From Medicago truncatula (lineage: Eukaryota; Streptophyta; Magnoliopsida; Fabales; Fabaceae): a stretch of 64,000 bases of DNA. A program made the translations under genes and the position numbers. The notes under the pieces were generated by a model. The model searched no databases and had not been told where the DNA came from. It worked only from the letters and a program-made list of their open reading frames with translations. The first letter of the stretch is position 1; every line of letters begins with the position of its first letter. The DNA lies in NCBI RefSeq assembly GCF_003473485.1, contig NC_053048.1:48295755-48359754 (forward strand). Reading direction: 5' to 3'. This document shows, piece after piece, positions 25,004 through 36,438 of the stretch.

Positions 25004-25682
25004 TGCTTGTTGATTTAAACGCGAAAGGTTGTCTTTAGCTTTTTAGTATACTTACTTGCAGAACAAATTAAGTATGGTTTGGGATGTTGATTTTGGAGAG
25101 TCCATGTTTTGTGATTATCATTAAGAGTTTTGTAATCAAAGTCTGTTGTGATAGTGTTGGGGTTGCCATGTGATTGTGTTCTCTTTTCATATGTGACAGT
25201 TCAATTCAAGTTTTTTTTTTTTTACTTTTGACTGAATGACAGTTCAATTCTGCTCGAAGATCTTACATATGATTGCTGATAGATTTGAGCAGTTCTATTA
25301 GAGAAAGATAATTAGGTAGGACAATTGCGCGAAATAAGGCTGTGATGGAAATTTTATCCGGATGTAGTAGGACATTTCATGTATGTTTGGATGAGTGACG
25401 AGATTCTGAAAATCACGGTGAGAGCTTCACAAAGTGAGAGTGGGTCACTATGATTTTCAATCCCACCACTCATTCATTCAAACACGCAGACACTTTTACA
25501 ATATTAAAAAATTATGCAAAAATAATAATTATTAATCGTATTGTATTTGTTTCCGCCCACGGAAACACATTATTACACATGCTAATGGAATGGAAATAAT
25601 TACATAATCAAATTAATTCAAAAGAATAACAGATACAACATACATCAATATTTTACTTCAAAAAAAAAAAGAACAATATGCA
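25004..25682. other. Convergent spacer
   Basis: 3' regions of the eIF5B-like gene (+) and the carbonic anhydrase gene (-). Around 25330-25500 is a short stretch with miniature-transposon character (GTTTGGATGAGTGACGAGAT). No gene seen. Confidence 0.4.
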
Positions 25683-28180
25683 TCAATAGTTTGGTATATT
25701 CTTTGCTTTTGGGTCGTACAGTTCAATTTCTCGCTGATTTAGGATCTGCACCGGCCTTGCATTCCTTTTTGCATACTGTGGTGAATGAAGCACATAATAA
25801 GGATTAGTTAAAGTTGAAGTTCAACCAAAAAAAATCTACCAATAAAAGTCTCTTTTTTATAATCACCACAGTTCAATGAAAACACTTCATTGATTATTCC
25901 TATACACTAATAATCACAGTAAAACTTACATATTTAAGTACGGAATTCTTCAGTAACTTTACTTGTCCTCTTGAAACCGTTCTTATCTAATGAGGAAAAA
26001 TGGATTCTAATTAAAAGATAATCATATGATATGATTAATAACGAACAAAGAAAATTGGAAGGCACATCATTAATAATCAATAAAAATGGATTATTTGTAG
26101 AGAGATAAAAATATATATATGTATATATAGTATCACCATACCTTGTTATTAATGGTCCAAATGATACCTTCAGTGCAAGGGGGAGCAGTGAGTGATCCCA
26201 TGTATCTGTAATACATCTTTGCACTCTTGAATATTTTTGAAGGATCAATAACCCCTATGCTTTTCTCTTCTTCTTCATCAGGAACTTCTATTATGTAATT
26301 TACCAGCTGACATATATGTAAATATACAAGATTATGAATGTATAAAAATTAAAAAATAGATTTAGGATTATATATTTTTGAACCATATTTTTTATATAAT
26401 AATAATTTTTTATTCGTACCTTGGAGAGAAATGGATCAGGTGAACCATACTTGTACAAAACACCAACAACAGCAGTCTTGTTTGTTCCATCTGGCTGAGT
26501 GCTAACATGAACCATGTGTAACTCTAAGTCATACCTAATGTTTAAAGACCAAAGTTAGAGTTTGTGATGAGCAACAAATATGATTATTATTGTTGAGCAA
26601 AAACAAAATGATGTTTATAGAGAATAAAGTTGGTTTCTTTTTAGTCATGATTTTTTTTATAAATTATTTTTGAAAGAAAAGGAATGTGAAGTAAAATTTA
26701 GTTGCTTAACTTTTTAACAATGTTATGTTTCTCTCAGCAATTGATCATATTGATGAAGTGAAATAAATTAATTTTCCTTAAAGAAACTCTTTTCAAATTT
26801 TTTTCATAATAGCCAGGTCAATTTCCTTTACAAAGAATCAACCAAATTGTTTTAAACCTTCTTCTACTCAAAACTCATCAATCAAAATAATAATGATAAT
26901 GATAATAATAACAACTCCATATTCAAAATTTAGTCTTAAACTTTTAAAATCAGCTATATTTTGTCAAAATTTCACCAAATCTCCAACTACTAAACTTTAA
27001 TTAAAAATAATTTTATACCTCAAATTCATTGTACACTCCCAAATATTTTAATAAAAAAAGAGAACTCAATAGATTTAGTTGGAAAAAAGAAACTTCAATA
27101 AAACCATATCTGTTTGATTTTTAAAGTAGAGAGAATTGGTTGATTAAAAATAACAAAATCAGTGATAAAAAATCACGTTGTTGAAAAATAGAGAGATCAT
27201 GTAAAACTAATGAAGCATGTGATGTATAAAAAGAAATGGCTAAGAAGAAAGGAAAGTAACCTCCTGCCATTGATGGTATGTTCAGATGGCCAGTGCCAAT
27301 GGCTTTGTTGAAGGAAATAATGTGTTCCATTGATGTCTATGTACCCAACATCCCCTTCCCAAGTAACCTACAATCATTAATTGCTTATATAATCAGGGTA
27401 GTGTTAAGAACAATAATAACAGAAAATATTTATTGATAAAAATAAATTGACAAAATTTCTAAGACAAAATTTCCACGTTGAGGTTTTACATGTTACCATT
27501 TCCCATATAATAATAATAACCAACCATGCATAATAACAAATATGAGTGTTCAATAAATAATGTTTATGTACTTACTGCAACATCATGACCCCTGTTGGAT
27601 ATAGTAGCATGTTGAGGCTTGTAGTTCCTCTTTAGATCCCCAAACTCTGGGATCATCACACTCACTCTGTCACTCGACAAATCAATTGGAGATTGCATCT
27701 CCCCTTTACAAGCTGCCCATTCTCTTTTGAGATCACCCCAATGTCTAGGTCCCTTTGCACTTTTTTCATTATACCCGTATTCTGCATTGCACCAATATAG
27801 GTATATGAGTTGCGTCTTATATATTGAATATTTAGATCATTCGTAGTTGATGTCAGATAAATCACCCACACTTGAACTCAACAATTATCTCTTAATATGA
27901 TCTTTATGTTGCTTTGGACCAAATTTATTCTTAGGGAAGTTCATATTTTATTGGTTAGTTATGTTTTTTTTTTCCTTATTGAATAAAAAAAAACTGTAGC
28001 ATGCATACAATTAGAAGTACTTACAAATTTGCACGAATTGAAACTAAGCTTAAGATTAATTAACCTATAACACCTTAAATTTATTCTTATCATAAATAAA
28101 TTCATAACATTCAATTAAAGCAATATCGCTTAAGATTAAACTTAAAATATCATGTCAAACATAATGAAATTGTTAAATGC

Positions 28181-28231
<51 letters not shown>

Positions 28232-28587
28232 GTTTTTGCTAGAAGCCACCCATGAAGGTGTCTTTTAGCAACCCACACCTCAAGGTGTGATTTCCACTTT
28301 TTAGTTATAACTTTGCTAAAAGACACCTTCATAAAAATTAATTGGTGTCTTTTAGCAAATGTTCATAGAATAACTTGCTAAAAAACACCTTAATAAAAAG
28401 TGTCTTCTAGCAAAACCATGTATATAATGAAAATAATTTTATATAAGAAAGCACCCGAAAAATGAGTGTGAGAGAAAGAGATTATATTAATACCAGGGTC
28501 ATCACTAGCTCTAGTTAATGTCGAATAAAATAGGATGGTTATTGATAATAACACAATTGAAAACAAAAAGTGGTTTTGGCGGTTCAT
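25683..28587 (-). CDS. Alpha-type carbonic anhydrase, secreted
   Basis: Reversible hydration of CO2 to bicarbonate, zinc-dependent. Minus-strand exons are 28587-28494, 27781-27576, 27367-27261, 26534-26420, 26306-26142, 25986-25930 and 25775-25683. All are in frame and give 278 residues, normal for plant alpha-CAs. Residues 1-27 ([20 protein letters not shown]...) are a signal peptide, pointing to the secretory route. Family blocks: [19 protein letters not shown], the zinc-ligand segment [20 protein letters not shown] with two ligand histidines, the third in LHMVH, then [16 protein letters not shown]. The two cysteines for the usual disulfide (CKGEMQ and PPCTEG) are present. An oddity is W where most members have S in HWHSPSEH. 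The intron after the first exon carries a (TA)n tract and a foldback element. Confidence 0.95.
28183..28229. repeat. (TA)n microsatellite
   Basis: Uninterrupted AT/TA dinucleotide run, immediately followed by a foldback element. Confidence 0.95.
28230..28425. mobile_element. TA-tract-associated foldback element, copy 1
   Basis: Begins GGGTTTTTGCTAGAAGCCACC and ends near GTGTCTTCTAGCAAAACC. The interior alternates 'GGTGTCTTTTAGCAA' with its mirror 'TTGCTAAAAGACACC', so it can fold into a long hairpin. It sits directly on a (TA)n tract, in carbonic anhydrase intron 1. A close relative lies at 57.2-57.5 kb between two (TA)n tracts. Confidence 0.7.
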
Positions 28588-29798
28588 GTTTGAGATTCAA
28601 AGATTGATTTTTGTTTATAGAACTTCAGTGGAATATTAGCTTTTGGATATGATGAAATGTGATTGTCGAAATATTTAGTACACGTTCTATGGTTTTTATA
28701 GATTGCTAGCCTCCAAGTACCGTAAGATTTGGTCAAGAAGAAACAAGGGGGAAACTTTCTAATGAGACCAACATTTTATCTTAAATAATTTAATATGAAA
28801 AAATTACATAGTCCTTCAATTCAATATAAAGTTTTAAAGAGATATGAGAAAAACATAAAAAAAATATATTTAAAATCATCAATTGTAAAACTTTCAAAGA
28901 GAGCTTAAAATGACAAAAGACAAAAACATTAATACGATAGAGAACAAGTTTAAACTCACATTATATTTTTATTTTTCAACATCAATTAGTGCATGTTTGG
29001 TATTGTGATGGATTCATTAAAATCACGATAATTCATCATAATTTTACAGAAGTTAACGTGTAAGTTTCTTTGCTCTTTAATTTTTTTTAGTGGGTTTGGT
29101 ATTTTTAGTTTATTACGTCTCCGTTGTCGTGGACATGGTCATTATGATCTCAAGAGTGCGGGTTAAAAGATTTTGACTTTGATTATGGTGAGTACAAAAT
29201 CAAAAGCTTTAGGTATTGATGTAATGCAAAGGTAAGAACATGTTAATGAACAAATCGATGTAATGCATATATTGAAGGTTTCAGATTGTTTAACGAGTAT
29301 AAATAAATATATATCTTGATTAATTAGTATGGATGAAGATATTATACATTCGATATTAGAACGAGTATGTGTGTATTATTATATTATTCACAATTTTTTT
29401 GTTTAAAATCGTCTTCATGTCTCTCCAGATTTTACCATATACGTTGCACTTAGGAGATATATTATTATTAGCAATTTGAACGGGACAAAAACAAAATAGT
29501 TAAACATTTAAATTCTCATTCAAAGAGACGTAACTACTCATATCACCAAATGTGGTAGAAATTATCTACCATATATACTTCCGCAGACTCTAACTACTAA
29601 CTACCTCAAGAATATTTCTTACGCGGCTAATGAGATTGAGAGCCAGCATGTTTGAGAAAATCAATACTTTTATCTCCACCAGTTACATACATAGAGAGTT
29701 TAGAAAGAAAAGAAAAAAAAAAACAAAAATAGAGATAAAAAAAATAAAATAAAATAAAAAGAATAAGAGTTTAGAAAGAAAAACAAAAATAGAGATTA
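28588..29798. other. Upstream region of carbonic anhydrase and spacer
   Basis: Promoter side of the carbonic anhydrase gene followed by AT-rich spacer with A-rich runs at 29700-29760. A half miniature-element end is visible near 28990. No gene seen. Confidence 0.4.
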
Positions 29799-30277
29799 AG
29801 GGCCTGTTTGATTAACTTCTGCTTTTTAGTTTTCTAAAACTATTTTATAAATCGATTTTCAAAAACAGGTTTTTAGAAGTAAATAAAAAAAAAACTTGTT
29901 TGGTAGTTCTATTTTTAAAAACTGTTCTAGAGAAGAGAAAATTAAAAAAAAAAATTGTTTGATGAGTTTGTTTTTGCAAATCCCCATTTTTGGAGTTAAA
30001 TTTTTGAAATAAGACTCTAATTGCAATAAATGTGATATATGATAGACCAAAAAAAGTTTGATCGTAAAAAAAACTATTTTTATGTATATGATAAATTAAA
30101 GGACCAAAAATATAATTAAGTTTTATAATTAAACAAAAAATTATGTTCACAAATTCTACCTTAATTGACAAAAATGTCAAAATTGTTAGTTTGGATGTTG
30201 TGCTCGACTCCTTTACTTATATGTGTGAGTTCTAAATTTTACGTGATTGATGTCGTTTCGTCTATCTAAATAAATTA

Positions 30278-30650
30278 GGGTTAATAGTGTTTCACCCTTG
30301 TAATATAGGTCATTTCCGGTTTTACCCCCTGTAAAATATATTTTTTTTGGATTTCGTTCTTGTAAGTTGAAGATTTTTTGTTTTGGACCTTCATGAATTT
30401 TGACATTACAAAATCGAAAATATGGCATGGGTTAAACCGAAAATCGCTCAAATTAACAGGGGGTAAACCGAAATTTGCTCAAATTACAACGGAATAAACC
30501 GAAATTTGGTCAAATTACAGGGAGTGAAATTTTCATGAAGGTTCAAAAGCAAAAAATCTTCAAATTACAAGGATGAAATTCAAAAAAAAAAAAAATTACA
30601 GGGGAAAACGAAAACGACCTATATTACAGGGGGTAAAACACTATTAACCC
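30278..30650. mobile_element. Mutator-like miniature element, 373 bp
   Basis: Terminal inverted repeats GGGTTAATAGTGTTTCACCC and GGGTAAAACACTATTAACCC. The arms continue with TTGTAATATAGGTC facing GACCTATATTACA. Flanks AAATAAATTA and AAAAAATTAT are similar but not identical, giving only a tentative duplication. Confidence 0.75.
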
Positions 30651-30789
30651 AAAAAATTATTAACTAAAAGAACAGTCGAAAAAATTACAATAAAAATAAA
30701 TTACGACAATAATATGCAATCCCAGTAATTCAAATTATTACGTTGACACTTTTTAGCATAATATATATAATATAGAAAGAAAGTTAACG

Positions 30790-30918
30790 TATTCTCGTAA
30801 GTTTAACTCAGTTGGTATAGATATTGCATATTATATTTAGAGGTTGGGGTTCGAACCCTGGACACCCCACTTCTCCATAATTAAATTGTGTGAGTTAGGC
30901 TACTTAACAAAAAAAATT
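30790..30918 (+). mobile_element. tRNA-derived SINE (Au-like)
   Basis: A-box-like TAACTCAGTTGGTA at 30804-30817 and a perfect B box GGTTCGAACCC at 30848-30858, followed by a tRNA-unrelated body (CTGGACACCCCACTTCTCC) and a GGCTACTTAAC end before an A run. This layout is that of the Au-like SINEs of legumes. It is not a tRNA gene, because the acceptor stem cannot form. Confidence 0.7.
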
Positions 30919-31360
30919 AAAGTAAAAAATAAAAAAGAATATTAAGTTGGTACATTACAATTTACAAAGCGTCAAAGCCATATCACACTGTTCAACTTTT
31001 TTACTTTAGCAAAGCAATTTTTTCAATTATATTGTATTCTATCATGCATTGCCAAAATTACAATACTGCCATTAATGAAAATTGTTACTTATCTCCATGT
31101 TTTCCCTTTTCTCTAAAGAATATAAAATTGAAAATAGAAATCGGAAACATCTTTTAGCAGTTTTGCTTTTTCAGTTTTTTTTTTTTTTGGTACAAAAAGT
31201 TAAATGAGTATTTTGTAGCTTTTTCAGTTTTAAAAACCATTAAAATGAAAATAGTTTTCTAAAAAAGTTTTTAAAAACATGTCAATCAAACAAGTTTTTT
31301 TATTCTATATTTTTAAAAACAAAAAAACTGTTTTTGAAAACTGAATCCAACAGGCTCTAA

Positions 31361-34037
31361 AAGTCTTAATAATTTTCCTTTGTTAGGCAAATTATATGGT
31401 ACACCAAACAATTTGAGTGTATTGGTACATCAAATCTTTAAAGTAATAGTTAAATGAGTTATTTTTTGTAGAAAAAAAATATTTTCTATCACCTATAATT
31501 ATAATAATTAAATCTTATCTACCAAAAACGTCAACACAATAAAATTTGATTTTTCTGAATTCCTATTACTCATAATTGAGAATTTTGATTATTTTTTACT
31601 ATAAAATGTAGAAAAATTTAGTATGATTTTTCTAAAAAATAAAATGATGTTTTTTCTTATAAAATATATATGTCAACAAAGACCTATTTTCTTTCATAAA
31701 AAATGATAGTTAATTTATAAAAATTGTAAGCAAAAGTACCGGTGCACATTAATTTACGGGTGTACCGTAGAAGTTTCCCCTTTGTTATGCTATCTAGATG
31801 CTTAGTCATTAGTGTTGAATAACATTATGCTTCTTAGTGCACTTGTAGTGTTTACGGCTGTTAGGTTATTTTGCTTGTGTTTGTAATTTGTAACTATGGG
31901 TGTGCAAAGTCCGATATCAAATCATATCTATTTATAAATAATTTATATGAATTTGGATTTATAACCATAATTTATTTAAATTATTTTTATAAAGCCAACT
32001 TATAAATAAGTATGGTTTGGTTTATAAAAATATCCATATTAAAATATTGGTTTAACAACCAGTTATTCGTCATTCAAAATTGATTTTTAAGACCAAATTT
32101 TACATTAAAAATCTAATTTCAACATTATAAGTGTGTAGTGACTGAGATTTAGTGTTTCCGTACCGTCAACATTAAAAACAGTAGAGCATTGCTATATATC
32201 TAGATAGATATTGTCCCGAACATATTTTAGCCAATAAAATTTGTTTTTTGGTGGAATTCAAGGGAGGAAAAGTGTATATATTAGGAAAGGCATATAGGAA
32301 ATACACAATCGTGATATCCTCGTGAGGATATGTCTTGCGATAAGTATCATTCCCCAAAACAGTATGAAATAGAATGAGCAAAAAAAAAAAAGGATAATGC
32401 TAAAGTTAGTAAAACGCTTATAAAAAAAACATAGTTAGTAAAATCAGATAAAAATGATCCAATAAATAATAGTTGTAGTGTGTGTGGAATATCTCACTGT
32501 CGAGCATAAATGAAGGAGGTTTGAAAGGATGCTCTGATGGCAACTGAATCCTTCCATGATATCCCTATCAAACATGATAAAATTATAAGACAAAATAAAC
32601 TAATGATACTATTCAATTATCAAATCCCAAAGTTCCAAATAAATCAGTAAAAAAGATTATTCAGCCAAGAAAAAAATTAGATACATAAAAATTAGATACT
32701 ACTAATTGAGATTCTGACTCTTTTTTCTTCTCATAATTGATATTTTTATTAATATCACCTAGCTCAACATCATCACTATACACTCTTCCATCTTCTATAT
32801 AAGATTTCAGTGGATACTCCAAAATTTAGTGGATTATATATGGGTTGGTGATAGTTTGGAGGGAGTATTTTTACCATCTTACATAAGATAATCACTTAAA
32901 GATTTTGATCAACGTGAATTCAGATAATTCATGGATAATGAAAATACTCATATTTCCCAATTTTAATTTATTATATCCATAAGTTGAGGTTGTATATGCA
33001 CACCAACCGCAAAGGAAATAAAAGTGGGGATGAGATTGCAAACTTCAACATTCATATGAATCATTTAAATTTGATTGTTTTGAAAACTCCTTCTACCATC
33101 TTCGACTATACTATTTTGGATTGATAAAGAAATACTTCAAAAATTTACTTTCTTTTGGCTAATACATATGAATAAAAACTTTACTTTATAAATTAATTTT
33201 ATGTTTTTTTTAAAGGAAAATTAATTTTATCTTTTTTTTTTAAGAAATATTTTTTATTACATATACTTTTTCTTTTACATAATATCTATATATTTATAGA
33301 AGGGAAAATTACATTTGTCATCCCTTAACTTAATTTCAGATAAAAATTTTGTCTTTTATCATATTTCACGCCGTTTACGTCCTTTTAGTCAATTCTCAAT
33401 TTACATATGAATTTTTAATATTCAAATATATGATTTTAGTTTGAATTTTTTTTTAATGTTCAAATCTATTATTTTTTATTTTCATATATGAATTATAGAT
33501 TTGATATTTGAAAATTCATATACAAACGGATTAAAAAGAGAAAAATGATATAAAAAAATAAAGATGAAATCGTTATACGAAACTAAGATACGATACAACG
33601 AATGTAACAATGTCTTTATATAATAATTATTATACACTAGCGAAAAGGCGAACACTCTTTCCGCTCTTTTTATTGCGTAAACATTTAAAAATTATAAACG
33701 GTGTTTTTTATGAAATTTTTATTTTAATTAAAAGTAAAATTATAAATGGTTGTTGCATTCAAATTATAGCAAATTAAATTAACCATGTTTACTATTTCAA
33801 TGACATCAACAGTATAAAAAATAATATAATCTAAATTCTTATCTTTGTAATGACATCAACAACAATCATTATTATATAAAAAGTTGTTTAATTTTTTCAT
33901 ATTTTCTTTATACTCATCTAGTTTGTTACATTTTTCAAAGGATAAAGAAACAACAATCTTAATAAAGCAAGTATAGATATACTCATCTAGTTTGTTACAT
34001 TTTTTAAAAGATAAAGAAACAAAAATTGTACATATAA
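31361..34037. other. Gene-free, AT-rich spacer
   Basis: No coding sequence recognised. A weak inverted pair at about 33305-33610 (TTACATTTGTCATCCC facing a copy near GAATGTAACAATGTC) suggests an old miniature element. Direct repeats of 'ACTCATCTAGTTTGTTACATTTTT' type (shorter matches) occur at 33911 and 33980. Confidence 0.4.
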
Positions 34038-35757
34038 GGCTTAAATATGTAAATGGTCCTTGTAAGTTCGCGCATTTTTTGTTTTGGTCCCTGTAAGTTT
34101 TTTTGTTTTAAAACAAACCCTGTATTTTGATAACCTTTTGGAAAAGGTTCTTGCCGTCAGCTTTCGTCATCAAAAATGTTTTGGTGGCTAACGGAGGCCT
34201 ACGTGGCAGGCTCTAAGTTGGCAAACGTTGATGAAATGGCATGAGAGGGACTAAAACCAAAAACGAAAATTGACATAGGGATGAATTTAAAAAAAATAAA
34301 CATCAAATTCTGAATTTTAAAAATCAAACTTTCCATCTTCTTCCTCTCACTATTCTTTGTTTCTTCTTCCTTCTTCCTCTGAATATTTTCCCAATCTCCC
34401 ATTTTCTTGCGCCCTTGAAGGAAAAACTTATTTCCTCCAACAAGATAAAATATGATCAGATTTTAAGACTAATAAAGCTTCTCCATACTGCAACATCCTA
34501 AAAAGTATCATTACTTTTAAACTGTGTCATGTTATTAAAACCTTGATTATAACATTGCAAACAAGCCTTTTGATTCATGTTAAGCTGCTGAAATATTACA
34601 GTATACAAAGCTACAAAGCATATACGCAACAAAGGCCAGGAACTCTTAATAAAACAGCCAAATTTACAAATACCTATATTTAAAAAAGTCTCATATTAGA
34701 TACAGTTCTTAGCTTCAACTTCTGCATAATTTACAAATATTTATGTTTAAAAAAGTCCTATACTAGACACAATGCTTAGTTCCAACTTCTGCATAATTCT
34801 AGCCTTTTATCCACATGCAATAGCCAGGATAGATATCTCATGAATTGTGGCCAATTCATTCCCATGGAGTTCCAATTCATGTCAATTCAATCCAGAATTC
34901 CAATTAATTTAATTGCAATCCATGCTAATTTATCAAATTCACATTCCAATTTATATATTGTTGTTTTGTGTGTCTCCTTATGTGTTCTCATCCTTCTCGA
35001 AGCCAACACATCTCGCATGAGCACCATCGACACTACACATCGCCATATGTACCCTTGAAATGATTACTCTTCCAATTATTCATCGCCGGAGTACCATTCC
35101 AATTTATAACTACTAGCAGCCTGAGATGAAAACAAACATATTCAGCTAATTAAAAAGTGAAAAAAATAAGAGAGCAACAAAGTATTACAACAGCAAACTC
35201 ACAATATAGGTTGGGTATTTCCAATATCTCCTTTTAGGGTTGTCAAGTGAATTGGATATGAACATTCTCATAATTTTGTTGCAACCACACATAGGTAACT
35301 CATTGGATGATGATTGAGTAATGGAATTAGAAGACATTGTTGAAGGAGATGAGTTTTGGTTCAAGGGAGCAAGGTATGAGAGAGATTGGGGAAAGTTTGA
35401 GAGGAAGAAGAAGGCTGATATTTGAGAGGAAGAAGAAGACTGAAAGTTTGGTTTTTAATTCAAATTTTGATGTTTTCGTTTTTTAATTTCATCCCTGTGT
35501 CAATTTATGTTTTTTATTTTAGTCCTAGTACTCTCACAACTTATCATCTCTCATGTTATCTCATCAATTTTTCCAACTCATGACCTGCCACGTGGGCTCC
35601 GTTAGCCACCATGACATTTTTGTTGACGGAAGCTGACGGCAAGGACCTTTTCCAAAAGGTTATCAAAATACAGTGTTTGTTTTAAAACAAAAAAAAACTT
35701 ACAGGGACCAAAACAAAAAATGCGCGAACTTACAGGGACCATTTACATATTTAAGCC
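34038..35757. mobile_element. 1.7-kb Mutator-like element with long TIRs
   Basis: Terminal inverted repeats of about 175 bp. The left starts GGCTTAAATATGTAAATGGT and continues CGCGCATTTTTTGTTTTGGT; the right mirrors it down to ACCATTTACATATTTAAGCC. A perfect 9-bp duplication, TACATATAA, sits at 34029-34037 and 35758-35766. This is diagnostic for a Mutator-like insertion. There is no transposase. The interior has a short minus-strand frame with a GRF-type zinc-finger signature (35185-35337), which makes this a gene-fragment-carrying element of Pack-MULE type. TIRs still align over nearly all of their length, so the insertion is fairly recent. Confidence 0.9.
35185..35337 (-). pseudogene. GRF-type zinc-finger gene fragment inside MULE
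   Basis: Fifty codons starting MSSNSITQSSSNELPMCGCN, followed by the pattern NPKRRYWKYP. GRF zinc fingers read C-x-C-G ... NP-x-R-x-F/Y-W/Y-x-C. Here the two first cysteines (17 and 19) and the NPxRxYW core remain, while the third cysteine position is K-Y. A later exon is not clear. It is probably a non-functional fragment; such genes are abundant and often transposon-linked in legumes as I recall. Confidence 0.5.
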
Positions 35758-35766
35758 TACATATAA

Positions 35767-36438
35767 TCATATATTGTTTGTTACACTTTTATTTTAATAT
35801 TGAATTTATATATATATATTTGTTATATGTGTTATTTGTATTAAAAGTTGATGGTAATTTTGAAAAGATAAAAAGTCAATCAAAATAAGCTATTTTGAAT
35901 TTTCTTTATATAGATAGTATAGATTTTTTAGGACATATGATAAAATCTTCTATTTTGTTTTTTGAAGAAACACATATGATAAAATGTTGAATATCCATAT
36001 TGAGCTTATTTGTGTTTACAAAAACACTGAACAACAAACGTGGGCAACTACATTAAATTAAAATAAAACAAAGCAACAAAACGCTACCACTACCGCTTCA
36101 CACTTGTAGCATCAGAAACAACAAGTTGTAGTCGCATTGATTTCAACTCGCCGGTAAACGCCACCGGACTTCGTCGTCGGCCGCTACAAACATCACAACG
36201 GCACTCCAGGTTGTTTTCCTTTTCTCTCCACAATTGATTCAAAAATTAGTGTTAATTTTTTCAACCAATGCAAAAGCTATTGTTTTTTTTTTTTTTTTTT
36301 TTACTAAATTCATTCATAGACTAATTAAATCTGTGGTTCGATATTTGACTTTCACATTGATTCATTTTTATATCAATCTAATGTAATAATAATAATAATA
36401 ATATTTTGGTGTTTTTTCAGTAGTATTGGGAAGTTTTT
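35767..36438. other. Upstream region of tryptophan synthase alpha
   Basis: Promoter and leader of the next gene. A CG-richer stretch at 36110-36210 (ACTTGTAGC...CGCCGGTAAACGCC) followed by a GT and a T-rich acceptor-like run up to 36420 suggests a 5' UTR intron, which is inference. Confidence 0.4.

Larger units (their letters stand above)
29810..31360. mobile_element. Possible 1.5-kb foldback element with insertions
   Basis: A left end GGCCTGTTTGATTAACTTCTG followed by stretches of AAAAACAG and TTTTTAAAAACTG faces a right end made of GTTTTTGAAAACTG and ATCCAACAGGCTCT. The arms are imperfect mirrors and the target-site duplication is unclear. It contains a Mutator-like miniature element (30278-30650) and a SINE (about 30790-30918). 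Confidence 0.45.

Noticed and set aside
30848..30858. tRNA gene
   Set aside because: The B box is perfect, but no acceptor or anticodon stem can be formed; a SINE explains it better.
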